A stretch of 64,000 bases of DNA, taken from Woeseiaceae bacterium. GTDB lineage: Bacteria > Pseudomonadota > Gammaproteobacteria > Steroidobacterales > Woeseiaceae. The DNA is taken from positions 124,001-188,000 of the forward strand of contig JAJFKU010000001.1 of assembly GCA_021773035.1 (NCBI GenBank), in the 5' to 3' direction. A program made the position numbers and the translations under genes. Below the pieces are notes generated by a model. It ran no database searches. It worked only from the letters and a program-made list of their open reading frames with translations, and was not told the origin of the DNA. Positions 22,988-31,090 of the stretch are shown piece by piece (positions within the stretch are counted from its first letter, which is position 1; every line of letters starts with the position of its first letter).

Positions 22988-25282
22988 TTAGAAGTCGATG
23001 CTGAACGTCCCGGTTACAGTCATCGGTGCCCCGTAGAATGCCGTCACATTGCCTTCCAGACCGAGTGCCGGAAAATTGTAGCCGGCAACTTTGTATTCCT
23101 CGTCGCCAAGATTCTTACCGTGCAGCCCGACTCGCATGCGGCCATCGTCGTCTTCCCAGACGATGCTGAGGTTCCATAACGTGAAGGCCTCCTGGTCAAG
23201 CAATGGGATCGGAAATTCAAACTGGCTGGCGTCGTCGCGATACGACGCCGAAGTGATAACCGCAATGTTGCCGCCTTTACCGAACAACGACATTGGAGTT
23301 TCGAAAGTCACCTTGCCACTCGCTGTCAGATCCGGCGTGTTCTGAAACACGGCCGTATCAGAAACGTCGGTATTCGTCGCATCAATAAACTCTTTGTACT
23401 CTGCGTTCAGTGAGCCAATCGCCCAGCCAAACGACCAATGATCATTCGCGCGGAACATCCCTTCGAATTCGACGCCCGGTAGCTCGGCTTTACCCGCGTT
23501 CGTAGTGACGCCGGTAAAAGTGTCATTGATACCGTCGCCGTCGGTGTCTACACCGACTGAGCCCGGGATTTGCACGTTTTCATAGTCGGCAAAGAACACG
23601 GCCAGACTGGTTGTCAGACGGCCGTCCAGCAGGCTGGATTTCAGGCCAACTTCATAGGACTTCACCGTCTCAGGCTCGAACATCATGAAGTCGAATATTT
23701 CCGCTGCGGTGACTGTTCCGTCGTTGTCCAGGTCGGGGGCGCCGGAAGTCTGCGCGCGCGGGTCGAAGCTGCCGCCCTTGAATCCTTCGCTGTACGAGAA
23801 ATACAGGTGCTGGCCGTCCGTGGGCTTCCAGCTGGCCGAGACCCTGGGCGAAAACTCTGTCCATTTTTCACTGCCATTGAAGTCCGATGTCGTGGCGAAA
23901 ATGGTACCGGTACCGCCAAACCTTGGCGAAATACCACCAACGAAACTCCGGCGCAGGACCTGCGACGTTCGCTCATCGGACGTGTAGCGGCCACCGATCG
24001 ACAGGCTGACCGCGTCCGAGACGTCATAGGTGAAGTCTGCGAATACCGACCAGGTTTCGGTATCGACGTCGCCCAGCGTATTTGCGTTTAAGCCCGGCAG
24101 ATTGATCAGTGGACCCAGCTGCCCAAGAACGACGTCAAACTCATTGAATGCGTTCGCGTCCAGATAGTACAGGCCGGCGACACCATTCCAGCGTTCGCCG
24201 GAATACAAAAGCTGTAATTCTTCGGAGAACTGATCGTTCGTATACAGGACGGGGACGTCCAGATCATCGACGGCTAGGCTGTCGAAGTCGATTGGTGACC
24301 AGGTCTCGTCATCCCGATAAGCCAGTATGTTTTTTATGGTCCACCTGTCGTTGATCGTCCATTCGGTGAGCAGCGACGTGCCGGTGGCTTCGACACTCTG
24401 CTTCGGTACGGCGAGCCCTGCACGCGTGTCGAAGACATCGTCAAGCACCGGTGCGCCGGAAACCGCGCCGACCAGGAGGCGATGCCCGGCTTTGGGGTCG
24501 GAGCTGTCATCGGTGTAGTCGGCCGACAAGCGGAACAGCAAATCGTCGCTCGCGTCCCATTCGAGGGTGAGCCGCGCACCGAACACGTCCTTATTGTAGT
24601 TTTCCCAATCGCCTTGCGTCAGGTTGTCGCCGTAGCCATCGCGTGTGAATTTCGCCAACGTACCGCCGATGCGAAACGAATCGTTTATGGCAGTGGAGGC
24701 AGTAAATGTGGCGTCGAGCTGATTGTAGTTGCCGACGGAGAGGCGCAGTTTTCGTCGCGTCTCGTCTGCTAACGGTCGAGTGACGTATTTGATTGCGCCA
24801 CCGATGGTGTTGCGCCCATAGAGCGTGCCTTGCGGGCCGCGCAGGACTTCGATGCGTTCCACTTCGTACAGGTCGAGAACGGCCGCATGAGGACGGTTGA
24901 AGTAAACGTCGTCAACGTACAGGCCGACCCCGGATTCAAAGCCGGCCACCGGGTCCTGCTGCCCGACGCCGCGAATGAACGCGGTCAGTGTCGTGTTCGT
25001 GCCGCGGGAAACTTCGAGCGTTACGTTGGGGCTGGACTGACCGACCTCGACGATGTCGACGGCGCCGATGCGTTCCAGATCTTCGCCGGACATGACGGAG
25101 ATGGACAGCGGTACGTCCTGCAGCGACTCCTCGCGACGGCGTGCGGTCACGGTGATTTCATCAAGCGCGCTGGTGCCAACACCCTGAGCGCGCGCCTCCT
25201 GTGGCAAGACGAGCAGCGAAGCAGAACCCATCGCTAGGCCATAGAGAGCTGCATAGGTTATTGATCTTGAATCGATTTGCAT
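22988..25282 (-). CDS. TonB-dependent receptor in a TetR-controlled catabolic regulon
   Basis: A 764-residue outer-membrane receptor with a signal peptide ending EARAQ. The plug contains DEITVTARRREESLQDVPLS, FIRGVGQQDP, LYVDDVYFNRPHAAVLDLYE and VEVLRGPQGTLYGRNTIGG in its expected places, and the barrel ends in a C-terminal Phe strand (MTVTGTFSIDF). This subgroup, common in marine Proteobacteria and sphingomonads, is linked with uptake of organic compounds rather than iron. Two TetR operators 42-83 bp upstream of the ATG tie it to the adjacent regulator and to the operon at 26171. The ligand is probably the ester or oligomer processed by that operon (inference). Confidence 0.9.
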   Translation of the reverse strand: MQIDSRSITYAALYGLAMGSASLLVLPQEARAQGVGTSALDEITVTARRREESLQDVPLSISVMSGEDLERIGAVDIVEVGQSSPNVTLEVSRGTNTTLTAFIRGVGQQDPVAGFESGVGLYVDDVYFNRPHAAVLDLYEVERIEVLRGPQGTLYGRNTIGGAIKYVTRPLADETRRKLRLSVGNYNQLDATFTASTAINDSFRIGGTLAKFTRDGYGDNLTQGDWENYNKDVFGARLTLEWDASDDLLFRLSADYTDDSSDPKAGHRLLVGAVSGAPVLDDVFDTRAGLAVPKQSVEATGTSLLTEWTINDRWTIKNILAYRDDETWSPIDFDSLAVDDLDVPVLYTNDQFSEELQLLYSGERWNGVAGLYYLDANAFNEFDVVLGQLGPLINLPGLNANTLGDVDTETWSVFADFTYDVSDAVSLSIGGRYTSDERTSQVLRRSFVGGISPRFGGTGTIFATTSDFNGSEKWTEFSPRVSASWKPTDGQHLYFSYSEGFKGGSFDPRAQTSGAPDLDNDGTVTAAEIFDFMMFEPETVKSYEVGLKSSLLDGRLTTSLAVFFADYENVQIPGSVGVDTDGDGINDTFTGVTTNAGKAELPGVEFEGMFRANDHWSFGWAIGSLNAEYKEFIDATNTDVSDTAVFQNTPDLTASGKVTFETPMSLFGKGGNIAVITSASYRDDASQFEFPIPLLDQEAFTLWNLSIVWEDDDGRMRVGLHGKNLGDEEYKVAGYNFPALGLEGNVTAFYGAPMTVTGTFSIDF

Positions 25283-25323
25283 CAGTATCCCCCGGGAATC
25301 TGGCAGGCACGTAGCCCACGTAT

Positions 25324-25365
25324 TTCAACGAACGTTGGAGGAACATTAGTTCAACGATCGTTGAA
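25324..25365. promoter_or_regulatory. Paired TetR operators upstream of the TonB receptor
   Basis: TTCAACGATCGTTGAA (25350-25365) is a perfect 16-bp palindrome. TTCAACGAACGTTGGA (25324-25339) matches it at 14 of 16 positions. Centres are 26 bp apart. The same perfect palindrome recurs at 26101, on the other side of the tetR gene. Confidence 0.88.
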
Positions 25366-25417
25366 AAGCAAATGCCAGCGACCACCCACGACCGATTGCC
25401 GGGCGCCGTGAAGAGCT

Positions 25418-26056
25418 TTACTTACAGAGTCGTTCGAATCCCGCGGCGAGGAACTTTGGCATGCGCTCGACGACGCTTGCGAGATCCGACGACTTCACGG
25501 TACCACCGGAGAGATTGTCGATCCGGCCGGTCTCGGCGAAAGTCAGGGTCAGCGCGCCGGACAAAAAATGATAGCTCCAGAAGAGGTCTGCGTCCTCACA
25601 GTCGGGCAGGGCCTTTCGCAATGCCTGTACAAATCGTTCTACCAGCGGATCAAAATACCGGGTCATCAATTCGCCGCCCCACTCGGGTGAGTTGTTGACC
25701 TGTGCAATCAGGCGAAAATAGTACTTCCACTCATCGTGTTCGCGTGCGAGCAGGTCCAGCAAGGGGTGGGTGAATGCGTCAATAATCTCTTCAACGGTCG
25801 GGGCATCGGCCGGGTGGCGTTTCTCGACGGCTTCGAGAGCTTTGAGGCGAATATCGTTGAGAATGTCTGCGCGGCGCAACATGACCTGGTCGAACAGGTC
25901 GCGTTTTGATTTGAAATGGTAGTAGGCCAGCGATACATCAGCTTCGGCCTTGGCCATGATCTGCCGTACCGATACGCCTTCGTGTCCTTTTTGTGCGAAC
26001 AGTTCTTCAGCGGCATCGAGGATGCGGTCGCGCGTCTTCTGCTTGTCGTTTTTCAT
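25418..26056 (-). CDS. TetR/AcrR-family transcriptional regulator
   Basis: A 212-residue regulator from ATG MKNDKQKTRDRILDAAEELF. The N-terminal TetR helix-turn-helix reads QKGHEGVSVRQIMAKAEADV followed by SLAYYHFKSKRDLF. The C-terminal domain (LLAREHDEWKYYFRLIAQVN) resembles the CerR/AcrR C-terminal type. A GTG 10 codons upstream is an alternative start. The gene lies between two operator pairs with the same palindrome, so it should repress the receptor (22988-25282), itself and the CoA-ligase operon (26171-31090). The effector is likely an acyl-CoA or the free acid made by the pathway (inference from typical TetR regulation). Confidence 0.93.
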   Translation of the reverse strand: MKNDKQKTRDRILDAAEELFAQKGHEGVSVRQIMAKAEADVSLAYYHFKSKRDLFDQVMLRRADILNDIRLKALEAVEKRHPADAPTVEEIIDAFTHPLLDLLAREHDEWKYYFRLIAQVNNSPEWGGELMTRYFDPLVERFVQALRKALPDCEDADLFWSYHFLSGALTLTFAETGRIDNLSGGTVKSSDLASVVERMPKFLAAGFERLCK

Positions 26057-26078
26057 AGGCCGTTCACCATATTTGAAT

Positions 26079-26116
26079 TTCAACACTCGTTCAACTAGTA
26101 TTCAACGATCGTTGAA
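26079..26116. promoter_or_regulatory. Paired TetR operators in the tetR / CoA-ligase divergent promoter
   Basis: TTCAACGATCGTTGAA (26101-26116) is a perfect palindrome identical to the one at 25350. TTCAACACTCGTTCAA (26079-26094) matches it at 13 of 16 positions. They lie between the tetR start (26056) and the ligase start (26171), placed to control both directions. Confidence 0.88.
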
Positions 26117-26170
26117 ATTATACGCCAGGGCTGTAACTGGCGATACGTAAGGGATAAGGGGGTTGTCTTG

Positions 26171-27730
26171 ATGGCGTGGTTCTCGCCGAAGCCGTTACTC
26201 ATACCGGACATTATCGCGCTTAACGCGGTGTCTTGCTCAAGCAAAGACGCGGTTGTCGATGGCGATCGGGTATTCAGCTGGGCCGAGTTCGGAACCGGGA
26301 CGACGAAGATCGCAAATGCGCTCCACGCGCTGGGTCTTGGGCACGGCGACCGGGTCGTCATTCTGATGACCAACAGCTACGAAATGATCGAGGCGATGTT
26401 CGGCGTGATTCGCGGCGGGTTCTGTGCGGTGCCGCTGAATTGTGCCATTACCGACGCGGCCGTCGCGGGAATGATTGCTAACTCGGGAGCCAAAGCCGTC
26501 ATCGCGTCGGGTGAGCATATCCCGCGCATCGAAGCCTTGCGTGGGCAGCTCGGCAACGAGTGCAGGGAACACCTGATCGGTGTTATGCCGCAGGACAACG
26601 ACTGGCATGATTACGGTGCGATGCGGGATGCTGCCACTGCAGCGGCGCGCGAAACCTGCATAGCCCCGAGTGATGAGTGCAACATTATCTACAGTTCGGG
26701 CACGACGGGTTTGCCTAAAGGCATTGTGCACGATCACGCCTGTCGTGAAGCCTGGGGTTCGGACATGGCCGTCGCGCTGCGCTACCACTCCGGTGCGCGT
26801 ACATTGTTGAACCTGGGGCTGTTTTCCAATATCAGCTGGGTGGCGATGCTGGCGACGATTTTTGCCGGCGGCACCTTGGTTGTACAGCGCCGTTTCGACG
26901 TCGAGCAGTGCCTGGAAATTATACAGCGCGAAAGGATCACCCATACCGTGATGGTACCGCTGCAGTTCCAGCAGCTGCTCGAGTGCACGCGTTTCGACGA
27001 TTACGACCTGTCGACGCTGGATGCTTACATGTGTTGCGGTTCGCCACTCGCCGTCGGGATCAAGCAGGACATCGTCGCGCGCATGCCGGGAGACTTCATC
27101 GAGCTCTACGGGCTGACAGAAGGCCTCGTTACGATACTCGGCCCGGAAGATATGCTCGCCAAAGTCGAATCCGTCGGTCGCGCCTGTCCGGGTCAGCAAC
27201 TGGCTGTCATTGACGATGACGATAATGAGCTGCCGCTTGGCGAGGCGGGAGAAATTGTCGGCCACTGTCGATTCATGATGGCTGGCTATCACTCGAACCC
27301 AGAGGCGGACGAGGCGTCGACCTGGGTGCATTCGTCCGGCGAGAAATGGCTGCGTACCGGCGATGTTGGTGTTTTTGACGATGATGGTTTCCTGTACCTG
27401 GTCGATCGCAAGAAGGACATGATTTTGTCCGGTGGGCAGAACGTCTACCCGGCTGATATTGAGGCGACGATAATCGGCCACGATGCAGTTCACGAAGTCG
27501 CAGTGGTCGGGATCGCAAGTCGAAAGTGGGGTGAAACGCCGCTGGCCGTCGTGGTTTTGGCAGATGATTCGAACATTGGCAACGATGAGCTTACGGCTTG
27601 GGCAAACAGTCGTCTGGGCAAGCAACAGCGTGTCGCTCACACGATTTTCGTGAAAGAGTTGCCGCGCAATGCAAATGGCAAAGTACTGAAACGCGAACTG
27701 CGCAGCCGGTTTACCGATCTGAAGTTCTGA
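26171..27730 (+). CDS. AMP-dependent acyl-CoA synthetase
   Basis: A 519-residue ANL-superfamily CoA ligase. The ATG follows AAGGGGG, and an adjacent TTG is possible. Motifs are IIYSSGTTGLPKGIVHDH (AMP/phosphate binding), YGLTEGLV (adenine binding), WLRTGDVGVFDDDGFLYLVD (ribose/hinge), KDMILSGGQNVYPADIE and the catalytic Lys in NANGKVLKREL. It activates a carboxylic acid to its CoA ester; the substrate could be an aromatic or a short or medium fatty or hydroxy acid. It is the first gene of a four-gene operon with hydrolase, PHA-depolymerase-like esterase and Na+ symporter, and it lies behind TetR operators. Confidence 0.92.
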   Translation: MAWFSPKPLLIPDIIALNAVSCSSKDAVVDGDRVFSWAEFGTGTTKIANALHALGLGHGDRVVILMTNSYEMIEAMFGVIRGGFCAVPLNCAITDAAVAGMIANSGAKAVIASGEHIPRIEALRGQLGNECREHLIGVMPQDNDWHDYGAMRDAATAAARETCIAPSDECNIIYSSGTTGLPKGIVHDHACREAWGSDMAVALRYHSGARTLLNLGLFSNISWVAMLATIFAGGTLVVQRRFDVEQCLEIIQRERITHTVMVPLQFQQLLECTRFDDYDLSTLDAYMCCGSPLAVGIKQDIVARMPGDFIELYGLTEGLVTILGPEDMLAKVESVGRACPGQQLAVIDDDDNELPLGEAGEIVGHCRFMMAGYHSNPEADEASTWVHSSGEKWLRTGDVGVFDDDGFLYLVDRKKDMILSGGQNVYPADIEATIIGHDAVHEVAVVGIASRKWGETPLAVVVLADDSNIGNDELTAWANSRLGKQQRVAHTIFVKELPRNANGKVLKRELRSRFTDLKF

Positions 27731-27741
27731 GGAACCCATTC

Positions 27742-28599
27742 ATGAGTACAGCCGTAAACAGGCAGTATTTTCCAAGCACAGACGGACTCAATATCTGCTA
27801 TCGGGACTACGGCGCGGAAAACCCGGGCACACCGATGATCTGCCTGCCGGGCCTGACGAGAAACAGCCGTGACTTCGACGAACTTGCGCAGCGTTTTTCG
27901 AGGCGCCGCCGCGTAGTCACAATCGATTTCCGCGGCCGGGGCTATTCCGACTATGACCCTGATTGGCAAAACTACCATCCGTCGACTTATGTCTCTGACA
28001 TCTGGGCCTTACTTGCACTACTGAACATCGACAAAGTCATCGTAATCGGCACATCCTTAGGCGGCTTATGCGCGATGGCAATGGCGGCCGAACACCGCGA
28101 ACGGATAGCCGGCATTATCATGAACGACATCGGTCCGGAAATAAATCCGGCCGGTATCGCCCGCATTCAGGACTACACTGGCCGCCTCGATCCGGTGGCA
28201 AACTGGGCGGCAGCGGCACAGCAGACAAAAGCGATCTACGGCGAGTGGCTGCCGGGTTTCAGTGAAGGCGATTTCCTGCGCATGGCGCGTCGTGCTTACC
28301 GCGAAATCGAAAGCGACGTGCCGCGGCTTGATTTTGATCCGGACATCGGTCGTGCAATTCGCGAAGTCGGCGCACAAAAGGGCGACCCCTGGCAGTACTT
28401 CGCCGCACTTCGCGACGTCCCCGTTATTCTGTTCTGGGGTGTACTGTCCGATATTTTGACGATGGATATCATTGACAAAATGAAGGCCGAAAAACCCGAC
28501 CTTGAGGTCGTTCCAGTGGCTGAACGTGGCCACGTTCCGTTGCTGGATGAACCTGAGTGTTTATCAGCCATAGCCGCGTTTATCGCAAAGGTCGCGTGA
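27742..28599 (+). CDS. Alpha/beta hydrolase
   Basis: A 285-residue cytoplasmic alpha/beta hydrolase; the ATG (MSTAVNRQYF) follows GAGGAACCC, 11 bp after the ligase stop. It has the oxyanion-hole segment CLPGLTRNSRDF, VTIDFRGRGYSDYD, the nucleophile elbow VIGTSLGGLCAMAM (Ser in GTSLG), an acid in the GVLSDILT region and the catalytic His in ERGHVPLLDEPE. The N-terminal 'STDGLNICYRDYG' is typical of haloalkane/epoxide-hydrolase-like and enol-lactonase-like enzymes. In this operon it may cleave oligomers or esters after import. Its stop overlaps the next ATG (TGATG). Confidence 0.9.
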   Translation: MSTAVNRQYFPSTDGLNICYRDYGAENPGTPMICLPGLTRNSRDFDELAQRFSRRRRVVTIDFRGRGYSDYDPDWQNYHPSTYVSDIWALLALLNIDKVIVIGTSLGGLCAMAMAAEHRERIAGIIMNDIGPEINPAGIARIQDYTGRLDPVANWAAAAQQTKAIYGEWLPGFSEGDFLRMARRAYREIESDVPRLDFDPDIGRAIREVGAQKGDPWQYFAALRDVPVILFWGVLSDILTMDIIDKMKAEKPDLEVVPVAERGHVPLLDEPECLSAIAAFIAKVA

Positions 28600-29588
28600 T
28601 GCCTAAATACCTGCTCGTAATACTCATAATTCTGACCGCCTGCAGCCAAAAGACGAACGGCGTTGCTGCGGATCAGGTCACCTACAGACTCGATCAGAGC
28701 CGCATCAGCGTCTCCGGCGTATCGTCAGGTGCGTACATGGCGGCTCAGTTGCATCTGGCGCATTCAGCGCTATTCGCTGGCGTGGCCATCATCGCGGGCG
28801 GTCCGTACTACTGCGCGCAGGGCGAATTGTCTGTCGCACTTGGGCCGTGCATGAAAGGCGGTGATTTCGATTCGGAAGCGCTGATGGAGTATGTCCGGGT
28901 TTCTGCCAGCAGCGGAAAGATCGATGAGCTGAGCAATCTCGAGGGCGATCGTGCCTGGGTCTTTCATGGCATGCTCGACTCTGCAGTCGATCAAAGCCTG
29001 TCTGCCGCTGCTGCAGCGATGTACCGCAGCATGATTTCAGCAGACAACGTAACGCTCGTCACCGACATCGCCGCAGTCCACGGGCTGCCGACTATCAGCA
29101 GTGGGTCGCCGTGCGATACGTTCGCCGCTCCCTTTCTGAATGCCTGTGACTATGATGCGGCGGGCGAGATTCTGCGCACTTTGCATGGCCCGCTCAACGA
29201 GCGTGGCACGGCCAACGGCAGTCTGCGGTCGATTGTTCAACCCGGTTTCGACGCCGCCAGCATGATGGAACACGCCTACCTCTATGTGCCGACTTCCTGT
29301 ACTGAAGCTGCGGCATGTGGAGTGCATGTTGCCGTTCATGGTTGTTCGCAATCGGCAGAGCTTGTCGGCGACGCCTTTGCGCGTGGCGCGGGCTTTAACG
29401 AGTGGGCGGACGCGAATCGGCTGTTGGTGCTCTACCCGCAGGTCGCCAGCAGTCAGGTTGCGCCGATGAATCCCTACGGATGCTGGGACTGGTGGGGTTA
29501 CACCGGTGAGAACTATGCGACCAAAGAAGGTGCCCAGATTACGGTCGTGAAAGCGACACTGGATGCTCTCGCCGGGACGACGCTTTGA
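28599..29588 (+). CDS. Lipoprotein poly(3-hydroxyalkanoate) depolymerase-type esterase
   Basis: A 329-residue protein from the ATG overlapping the hydrolase stop. A lipoprotein signal MPKYLLVILIILTAC has Cys15 as the lipidation site. The catalytic domain shows SGVSSGAYMAAQLHLAHS (GxSxG, nucleophile Ser42), WVFHGMLDSAVD (acid) and HVAVHGCSQS, together with paired Cys. This matches extracellular type 2 short-chain-length PHA depolymerases. Instead of being released, it appears anchored in a membrane. Hydrolysis would give hydroxyacid monomers for the co-encoded symporter. Polymer specificity cannot be read from the sequence, and related esterases act on other polyesters or acetylated glycans. 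Confidence 0.87.
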   Translation: MPKYLLVILIILTACSQKTNGVAADQVTYRLDQSRISVSGVSSGAYMAAQLHLAHSALFAGVAIIAGGPYYCAQGELSVALGPCMKGGDFDSEALMEYVRVSASSGKIDELSNLEGDRAWVFHGMLDSAVDQSLSAAAAAMYRSMISADNVTLVTDIAAVHGLPTISSGSPCDTFAAPFLNACDYDAAGEILRTLHGPLNERGTANGSLRSIVQPGFDAASMMEHAYLYVPTSCTEAAACGVHVAVHGCSQSAELVGDAFARGAGFNEWADANRLLVLYPQVASSQVAPMNPYGCWDWWGYTGENYATKEGAQITVVKATLDALAGTTL

Positions 29589-31090
29589 CGCTCGCGTGGT
29601 CACTGTTTATCGCCTATCTTTTCGGTACTGCGTGGCTCGGCTGGCTGGGTTTTCGTAAGACGACGGGTTTCGGCAGCTTCGCCGTTGGCGATCGCGCAAT
29701 GAACCCGGTCGTGGTCGGTATTATTCTGGCCGCGAGTGTGTCGTCGGCATCGACGTTTATTATCAATCCTGGGTTTATTTTCGTTGATGGTTTTAGCGCG
29801 TACTTTCATTTTGTAATCGCGGTCGCGGTCAGTTTCATCGCTATGCTCGCCGTATTGTCGTTTCGGTTTCGACGAATCGGGGCAGAGCATGGTGCCCTGA
29901 CCATTCCGGACTGGATAGGAAAACGCTACGAGTCGCGGAGTTTTGCGCTGTTCTTTTCACTGCTAAACCTATTGTCATTCGCGTTCATCGTGCTTCTGGT
30001 AGGCGGTATCTCAATCGTGATGCAATCCCTGCTCGGCGTTTCTAATACTACGGCGCTTGCGATCACGCTGATCTTCGTTACCGGCTACGTTTTCATCGGT
30101 GGCACGTACGCACACGTGTTGACGAATCTGTTGCAGGGCAGCTTGATGATCGTTGTGACGTTGTTAGTGCTCGCGTCCTGCGTTTGGGTCGCCTACCAGA
30201 ACCCCGGCTCCACGATCGAGGCGCTTCGGGCGATCGATGCGAATCTCGTCGCGCCGATAAACGCGAACGGAAAACTCTTCAACGATGCTTTTTCAATTTA
30301 CGTCGCAGGATTTGTTGTGGGCGCGATTATTGTGTGCCAGCCGCATATCCTGACGAAGGCCCTGTATGTCAAGGACGACCGGGCAGTGAAGCAATATCTG
30401 ATCGTCTTCGCAATCGTATTCGTTCTGTTCCAGTTGCTTGGAACCGTTGGTTTCTTTGCGCATCTGGTGGTGCCAGGCGAGGCCCTGGTCGATGCGGCAA
30501 CAGGGCAGTTTCGCCAGGACCTGGTGATGACGATGTACCTGAAGACGGTTTTTCCGGAAGCGATGTTTACGCTCGTGAGCATTGTCCTGTTGGCGGCGGC
30601 AATGTCGACACTGGACGGACTACTGGTTTCGATCTCGACGATCACCGCAAACGATCTGGTGCTGAACGTTATGGGCAGGCGCCGCCGCGAGCGTCTCAGC
30701 GAGGCGCAACAAATGGCCTTCGCTCTGAAGGTCAGCCATATTGTTCTTGTCGTTATCGCTGTTGCGGCTTTTCTGATAAACCTGCAGCCGCCGAAACTGC
30801 TTGGCATATTCGGCCAGACCGGTGTCTACGGGCTGACGGCGGCAACGGCGGTTCCGTTGTTGCTTGGCATCGCGTTTAAGCGGGTTCCGGTTTCGTTGGC
30901 CTGCTCCGGGTCGGTGGTCGCGCTGATTATCCACTTCGGTCTTTTCTTTAACGGCGAGTCGATGTTCCCTGATTCGAGGCTGACGTTCGCCAACCCGGGA
31001 GTCACGGCCGCTATTGCAGCGATGATCGCAATTCCGCTAACGATGCTGGCGGCTGCGATCGTGGCGAAGCGTTCGCCACGCTTCTCTTAA
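29585..31090 (+). CDS. Sodium:solute symporter (SSS family)
   Basis: A 501-residue membrane protein with about 13 hydrophobic segments, from a TTG overlapping the depolymerase stop. SSS hallmarks are GDRAMNPVVVGIILAASVSS in the first helices, FIGGTYAHVLTNLLQGSLMI, and AAAMSTLDGLLVSIST, which contains the Na+-binding Ser/Thr of helix 8. It resembles monocarboxylate/pantothenate-type symporters. The probable job is Na+-driven uptake of the acid released by the upstream esterase. Its stop codon shares TTAA with the convergent glrR stop, leaving no intergenic terminator. Confidence 0.93.
   Translation: MTLAWSLFIAYLFGTAWLGWLGFRKTTGFGSFAVGDRAMNPVVVGIILAASVSSASTFIINPGFIFVDGFSAYFHFVIAVAVSFIAMLAVLSFRFRRIGAEHGALTIPDWIGKRYESRSFALFFSLLNLLSFAFIVLLVGGISIVMQSLLGVSNTTALAITLIFVTGYVFIGGTYAHVLTNLLQGSLMIVVTLLVLASCVWVAYQNPGSTIEALRAIDANLVAPINANGKLFNDAFSIYVAGFVVGAIIVCQPHILTKALYVKDDRAVKQYLIVFAIVFVLFQLLGTVGFFAHLVVPGEALVDAATGQFRQDLVMTMYLKTVFPEAMFTLVSIVLLAAAMSTLDGLLVSISTITANDLVLNVMGRRRRERLSEAQQMAFALKVSHIVLVVIAVAAFLINLQPPKLLGIFGQTGVYGLTAATAVPLLLGIAFKRVPVSLACSGSVVALIIHFGLFFNGESMFPDSRLTFANPGVTAAIAAMIAIPLTMLAAAIVAKRSPRFS

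Noticed and set aside
26237..27739. 500-codon open frame on the minus strand opposite the acyl-CoA synthetase
   Set aside because: The plus-strand gene has all ANL motifs, a ribosome-binding site and operon context. The antisense translation shows no domain.
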